A stretch of DNA of 64,000 bases, from NCBI RefSeq assembly GCF_905220365.1, contig NC_061126.1, positions 15,934,001-15,998,000 of the forward strand, read 5' to 3'. A program made the translations under genes and the position numbers. This stretch comes from Vanessa cardui. Taxonomy: Eukaryota; Arthropoda; Insecta; Lepidoptera; Nymphalidae. Positions 60,301 to 64,000 of this stretch are shown here, piece after piece (the first letter of the stretch is position 1; the number at the start of each line of letters is the position of its first letter). The notes beneath the pieces were generated by a model. It saw only the letters and a list, made by a program, of their open reading frames with translations, had not been told where the DNA came from and did no database searches.

Positions 60301-60640
60301 ACAACTGTAGGCCAATCTCAATACTACTTACCCTCAACAAAATATTTGAAAAAAACATTTTAAATCAATTATTAGCATATTTCATTACAATCTGCTTCAT
60401 AGAAAACAATTTGTTTTTTCGAGGGTCGCTCGACTATCGACGCAGGTATCGAACTTAAAAGAAATATCTATGAAGACTGGGAGAGGTCGCAGGATGCCTT
60501 AGGGATTTTCTGTGACATATCCAAAGCCTTTGATTGTGTTCAGCATGAAACTCTGGTCAGAAAACTATATCACTATGGAATTAGAGAATGTGCACTCGAC
60601 CTTCTAACTTCTTATCTTAATGTAGCAGCACTGTTAAGAC
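60301..60640 (+). pseudogene. LINE fragment: N-terminal half of RT
   Basis: NCRPISILLTLNKIFEKNIL, then in another frame RSTIDAGIELKRNIYEDWE and ALGIFCDISKAFDCVQHETL, the RT block with its first catalytic Asp (FCDISKAFD). The frame breaks near 60420 and the match ends at about 60625, where the stem-loop array begins. Confidence 0.8.
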
Positions 60641-60861
60641 GCGTCGTATTGAAACAAGATTAGTCCTGAAAAGGACTGTTTTTCGCGTCGTCGTTGAAAC
60701 AAGTTTAGTCCTGAAAAGGACTGTTTTTTTGCGTCGTAATGAAACAAGATTAGTCCTGAAAAGGACTGTTTTTCAAGTCGTATCGAAACAAGATTAGTCC
60801 TGAAAAGGACTGTTTTTCAAGTCGTATCGAAACAAGATTAGTCCTGAAAAGGACTGTTTTT
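60641..60861 (-). repeat. Five-copy 45-bp tandem array of histone-type 3' stem-loops
   Basis: On the minus strand each unit carries AGTCCTTTTCAGGACT: a six-base stem and a TTTC loop, differing from the insect histone-mRNA 3' stem-loop GGTCCTTTTCAGGACC only in the outer base pair. Hairpins are at 60662-60677, 60707-60722, 60752-60767, 60796-60811 and 60840-60855, all identical. Spacing is 44-45 bases; spacers (TAATCTTGTTTC and AAAAAC flanks) are also nearly conserved. Confidence 0.9.
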
Positions 60862-60974
60862 AGATTCGTTTATCTTCATATCTTCATCTTTCTTCAACAC
60901 TTCACTACACAACACATGGCAAGTCGACACGGCGATCTTCAGTGCAGTCGTCCTCTCTCCGCGCGGCGCTCGAA

Positions 60975-61075
60975 CGAAATGGCTGACGCGACGTGCGGGG
61001 GCGATATTTATAACATCGCGGCAGCAGATACGCGACCCGGCATAATACGCGCGCAGCTCGGCGCGTGACGTCAGC
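60975..61075 (-). promoter_or_regulatory. Histone-like TATA/CRE promoter feeding the stem-loop array
   Basis: On the minus strand a TGACGTCA CRE (61066-61073) and a TATAAATA box (61005-61012) lie in CpG-rich DNA. A start is expected near 60975-60980. The predicted transcript runs about 120 bases, meets the short frame ATGAAGATATGA, and then the stem-loop array; no histone coding region lies between. Confidence 0.5.
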
Positions 61076-61089
61076 GTGTGCGAGCAAGA

Positions 61090-61945
61090 CGGAACGATAT
61101 CCTCCGTCTCTTTTATTTCTTATTATTTCTTTATACTGTTTTTTGATTGGTTAATTTATTTTTTATTTTTTGTATATATACCGGAGCAATTTTTCATTAA
61201 AATCATTCCTTCGACCACTCATCAAGAGTCTTATTCAAGAAGCCTCAACTCTCCTCTAAATTAACAATAGAATTCAGAGGGTTGACGTTAAGACTCTCCT
61301 TTCGGGGATCTCTTCGTGAGGATAACGATAAGGATAGAATCCTGTATGATGCACTGTAGAACATGCTGTGTGTGCTGTGCTGTGCTCTGTTATAAAGAGT
61401 TTTAGTTTTTTAGAGAGGACTCGCTTATTAAAACTTTAATTAGGCTATATCACAAAATGTCTTACTTATAACTTAGCTATTGAACTGTTTATGTATTTAA
61501 ATTTTATTTTAAACTTGTATTTAGTAAGAAATTTAAGTAATTAAGAAAGATTTTTTACATTGAATATTATTTTTAATTAATTTTGTGGGAATTTTAAAGA
61601 GCGACCTTTTGTACAAATTCTTTCATGTTCGAATACGAATTCCCACCAGCCAATAATGATTGTTTAAATATTGGCAAATATCCAACGTTTATTCGTTTTT
61701 ATACCTAAATCATAAGAAAAAATAGATTTTAATTGATATTTTTTTGTAAATAAATTTTTGAAGTTGCATTTTCGACAAATTTTGAAAAAAGCTAAAAAAC
61801 GTTATAACTCAAAAATGGTTCACTTTCGAATTATGCTATCCTAATATGGTTAAAATTATTGTAAATAGTCACCCCTATCATTTCCTAACGGATGTACGTC
61901 GAATTATCAATAACCCTGTATATTCTGTAATGTTTTGTATGTACG
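61090..61945. other. AT-rich region between the promoter and the palindromic element
   Basis: No gene recognised. A low-complexity TGCTGTG run lies near 61365-61385. Confidence 0.5.
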
Positions 61946-61948
61946 GAA

Positions 61949-62256
61949 AATATAAAAATTTTACCTTCCAATAAAATTTGTATTATGTTTCCTAAGACGT
62001 CCGAAGTCCATTATGAGAGTACATCGTCTGATTTCTGCTGCAGGTCGCTAAATTTCATGACTTCCGTTTCCTACTCACGCCTACGGCGCCCCCTATACCC
62101 CTTTCTGGAACTAAACTGACAAGCAAATACACGCCGCCAAATTTGTCATTGTTTGGCTCATAATGGATGGATGTAGCCCCAGGAAGACCTTTCCTGGACT
62201 TCGGACGTCTTAGGAAACATAATACGAATTTTATTGGAAGGTAAAATTTTTATATT
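61949..62256. mobile_element. Foldback-type element with 62-bp inverted arms
   Basis: Arms 61949-62010 and 62195-62256 are reverse complements with about one mismatch (GGTAAAATTTTTATATT at the outer right edge). Each inner edge carries the phrase GACGTCCGAAGTCCATTATG or its near-complement. A third partial copy, direct, lies at 62257-62302. Confidence 0.85.
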
Positions 62257-62302
62257 ATGTGTTCCGTTTGACGTCCGAAGTCCATTATGAGAGACTTGTT
62301 TG
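62257..62302. repeat. Extra partial arm of the foldback element
   Basis: GTTCCGTTTGACGTCCGAAG then TCCATTATGAGAG repeats the left arm in direct orientation just outside the right arm. Confidence 0.75.
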
Positions 62303-62479
62303 TTATCTCCTGGTGGCTTGTATTTGTAATAAAATATTATTTAAAACGCAACAATGTGATTAATTATTATTTAATTGAAATATGGCATTAAGTAAATAAT
62401 TTAAATTCATTAAAGAAAATCATATAACTTTAACTAATGAATTCAAATAAACATAAATCAAATAATGAGCAAGAGATTT

Positions 62480-63360
62480 TTTAGTAGTTATCTCTGCATT
62501 TGATGTATTAATAATATGTTTTTGATAGAACTTCTTAAATGAAAGCTCATGTTGCCAGTTAGTTACCTTTACCTAATATGTCATTAATGTGGTAATTTTC
62601 TACCCAATTTAAAGATGACATTGCTGCTCTAAAACTTCCAGCTGATGTTTGAATACCAGAATCAGCTTAAAGACCTTTTATCCAACCACAATCATCGCTG
62701 CAGTAGCTGGTCTAGTAAGGCCTCAGGTTGTTAAAAATAGATTTTTTATATTCCCTCTGATTTGCCGTGTCATGTGCACTAGAGAACATAGCCAGTATAC
62801 TGCATCGATGTTTCGGTCAGGAGCAGCCACGAAAGTCCAACTTAATTGTTGATATGAAGATGAATCGGTTTTCGATCCAAATATGGGACGCAAGGTAATG
62901 TAAAGTACATTATCTATAAAATGGACACTTTCAACACGTAAAAGAGTAAGGTCATGTACTCTGCGGCCCGAAGCTAACAGCAAAATAGTGACATGCGTCT
63001 GGATATTTGATATAACACACTATACAATCTGTATTATAATGCTTTAAATAGCGAAATTAAAATTCTTGCATCCCATATAGGTAATTTAGGAGGTGAAGGT
63101 ATTTGCCAGGAAAATAGATTTGAATTTCACTATTGGGCTTGACACTATTTTTATATCAGATATAGTTTCACAAACGGATCCTATAACTGATTTATAAATT
63201 AGAATGGTTCGATGACAGATAAATACAGGTAATCGAAGTATCTAGCTCCATTTGCTGGTTCATGTATACGAGAGATAATGCTATTTCCCTGACAAAATCT
63301 AACCTACTTTTTCAGTTAGGGGCGCATGTCCTTATCGAAGACTCTCTATTTTAATAAATA
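62480..63360 (-). pseudogene. Degenerate tyrosine recombinase (DIRS- or Crypton-type element)
   Basis: Minus strand, in pieces. SPPKLPIWDARILISLF lies near 63050-63110. LLASGRRVHDLTLLRVESVH at 62983 downward holds the first catalytic Arg. SAGSFRAAMSSLNW lies near 62630, and NWQHELSFKKFYQK near 62540 holds the Tyr nucleophile. Frameshifts and a stop separate the pieces, so it is inactive. Domain assignment is from motif order; the element class is not settled because no linked RT was seen. Confidence 0.75.
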
Positions 63361-63369
63361 ATAAATATG

Positions 63370-63582
63370 TGACAACATCAAATACATTACTCTGATCCCA
63401 ATGTAAGCCGCTAAGCACTTGTGTTATGGAAAATCAAGAGTAACGACGGCACCACAAACACCCAGACCCAAGACAACACAGAAAACCAATGGTAATCTAC
63501 ATCGACTCGACCGGGAATCGAACCCGGAGCGGCGCACCCATGAAAACCGGTGCACACACCACTCGACCACGGAGGTCGTCAA
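63370..63582 (-). mobile_element. tRNA-derived SINE, second family
   Basis: Minus-strand head GACCTCCGTGGTCGAGTGGT with a B box GGTTCGATTCC, followed by ATGGGTGCGCCGCTCC upstream of the box. The body contains GATTACCATTGGTTTTCTG and a GGGTCTGGGTGTTTGTGG phrase. Resembles the Metulj-like SINEs of butterflies; unrelated to the family at 22.5 and 34.8 kb. Confidence 0.75.
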
Positions 63583-63606
63583 GCTTTTTCTCCTGCGATG
63601 TCTCCG

Positions 63607-63999
63607 TCAGCGCGTCTCACCAGAGATAAGACAAGCTTCCAGGCGTAGACTTAAGCAGGCAGTATAATTGTCAATGTGTTCGCCAGACTGTTGCTCAGAT
63701 CTCTGAATTTTAAAGGTCGAGGCCAAAAAGGCTTCTTCCACTTGGGTGCCACTATTTTGTACTGACCTGATGCTGAGTTGAGGTGGCCTAGCACCCTGGG
63801 TATCAGATTGGACGGTGGAAGCAACCATGCCAGTCGATCGTGCCAGGATCTGCTGAAGTCTTAAAAACAGGCGTTTGCGTCTAGCAAGTCTAGAGTAACA
63901 TAGTTTGTTACTACGTGTGCTGTCTGTAACGCGAATATAACTGTCTGGTGTTTCCCACAGATTGAACAGCCTCGTGGTTGCTTCTTCTGTGAGATGCCA
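63607..63999 (-). CDS. Partial open frame running off the window, unknown
   Basis: From the right edge the frame is open for about 130 codons to a TGA at 63607: WHLTEEATTRLFNLWETPDS, then SRLARRKRLFLRLQQILARS, ending EACLISGETR. No family is recognised with confidence. It lies just upstream, on the same strand, of the recombinase relic, with a SINE between, so it may be a coding piece of the same mobile element. Confidence 0.4.
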   Translation of the reverse strand, partial: WHLTEEATTRLFNLWETPDSYIRVTDSTRSNKLCYSRLARRKRLFLRLQQILARSTGMVASTVQSDTQGARPPQLSIRSVQNSGTQVEEAFLASTFKIQRSEQQSGEHIDNYTACLSLRLEACLISGETR

Positions 64000-64000
64000 C

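Noticed and set aside
60641..60861. CRISPR-like array of short regular repeats
   Set aside because: Unit spacing is regular, but the spacers are also nearly identical and the DNA is insect nuclear sequence; the histone stem-loop reading explains the conserved core better.
63501..63580. Possible functional tRNA gene on the minus strand
   Set aside because: It has pol III boxes but no full cloverleaf acceptor stem, and it continues into a SINE body.

Overview
The window is insect nuclear DNA, most likely from a butterfly or moth. The evidence is the protein content (arthropod-type NAT1, Mob2 and Hip14), AT-rich introns set against extremely GC-rich exons, and tRNA-headed SINEs, LINE tails and hAT, Tc1 and tyrosine-recombinase relics of the kinds usual in Lepidoptera. 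Species cannot be named from sequence alone. All homology calls come from reading and from knowledge of the families; no search was run.

Layout. 1-449: 3' end of a dead LINE. 450-9115: AT-rich DNA with several CpG-rich islands and no convincing gene. 9116-12642 (+): the seven-exon gene for NAT1 (eIF4G2/DAP5/p97), apparently begun at a non-AUG codon. 15710-16175 (-): a tiny two-exon gene, 49 aa, that looks like the TOM-complex subunit Tom5. 17.3-48.4 kb (+): Mob2, an NDR/Tricornered-kinase co-activator, with one 5' coding exon at 17.3 kb, a 28-kb intron carrying candidate alternative first exons and three CAG|GTRAGT sites that look like recursive-splice ratchet points, then three core exons at 45.5, 47.2 and 48.1 kb. 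48.4-52.6 kb: intergenic DNA with two MITEs and a LINE tail. 52642-56508 (+): Hip14 (ZDHHC17), a seven-exon ankyrin-repeat palmitoyltransferase. 57.8-64.0 kb: a repeat nest holding at least three fragments of one LINE family, a five-copy tandem array of histone-type 3' stem-loops beside a TATA/CRE promoter, a long-armed palindromic element, a relic tyrosine recombinase, a SINE and a partial ORF that runs off the end.

The four cellular genes do not form a pathway: cap-independent translation (NAT1), mitochondrial protein import (Tom5), NDR-kinase signalling (Mob2) and protein palmitoylation (Hip14). Exon boundaries of NAT1, Mob2 and Hip14 were set by hand; every junction keeps frame, and the joined lengths (847 aa for NAT1, 622 aa for Hip14, 49 aa for Tom5) are close to family lengths. 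The points most worth checking are the histone-like stem-loop array, the Mob2 ratchet sites and first exons, the non-AUG start of NAT1, the Tom5 microgene and a perfect 25-bp hairpin inside a Hip14 intron.
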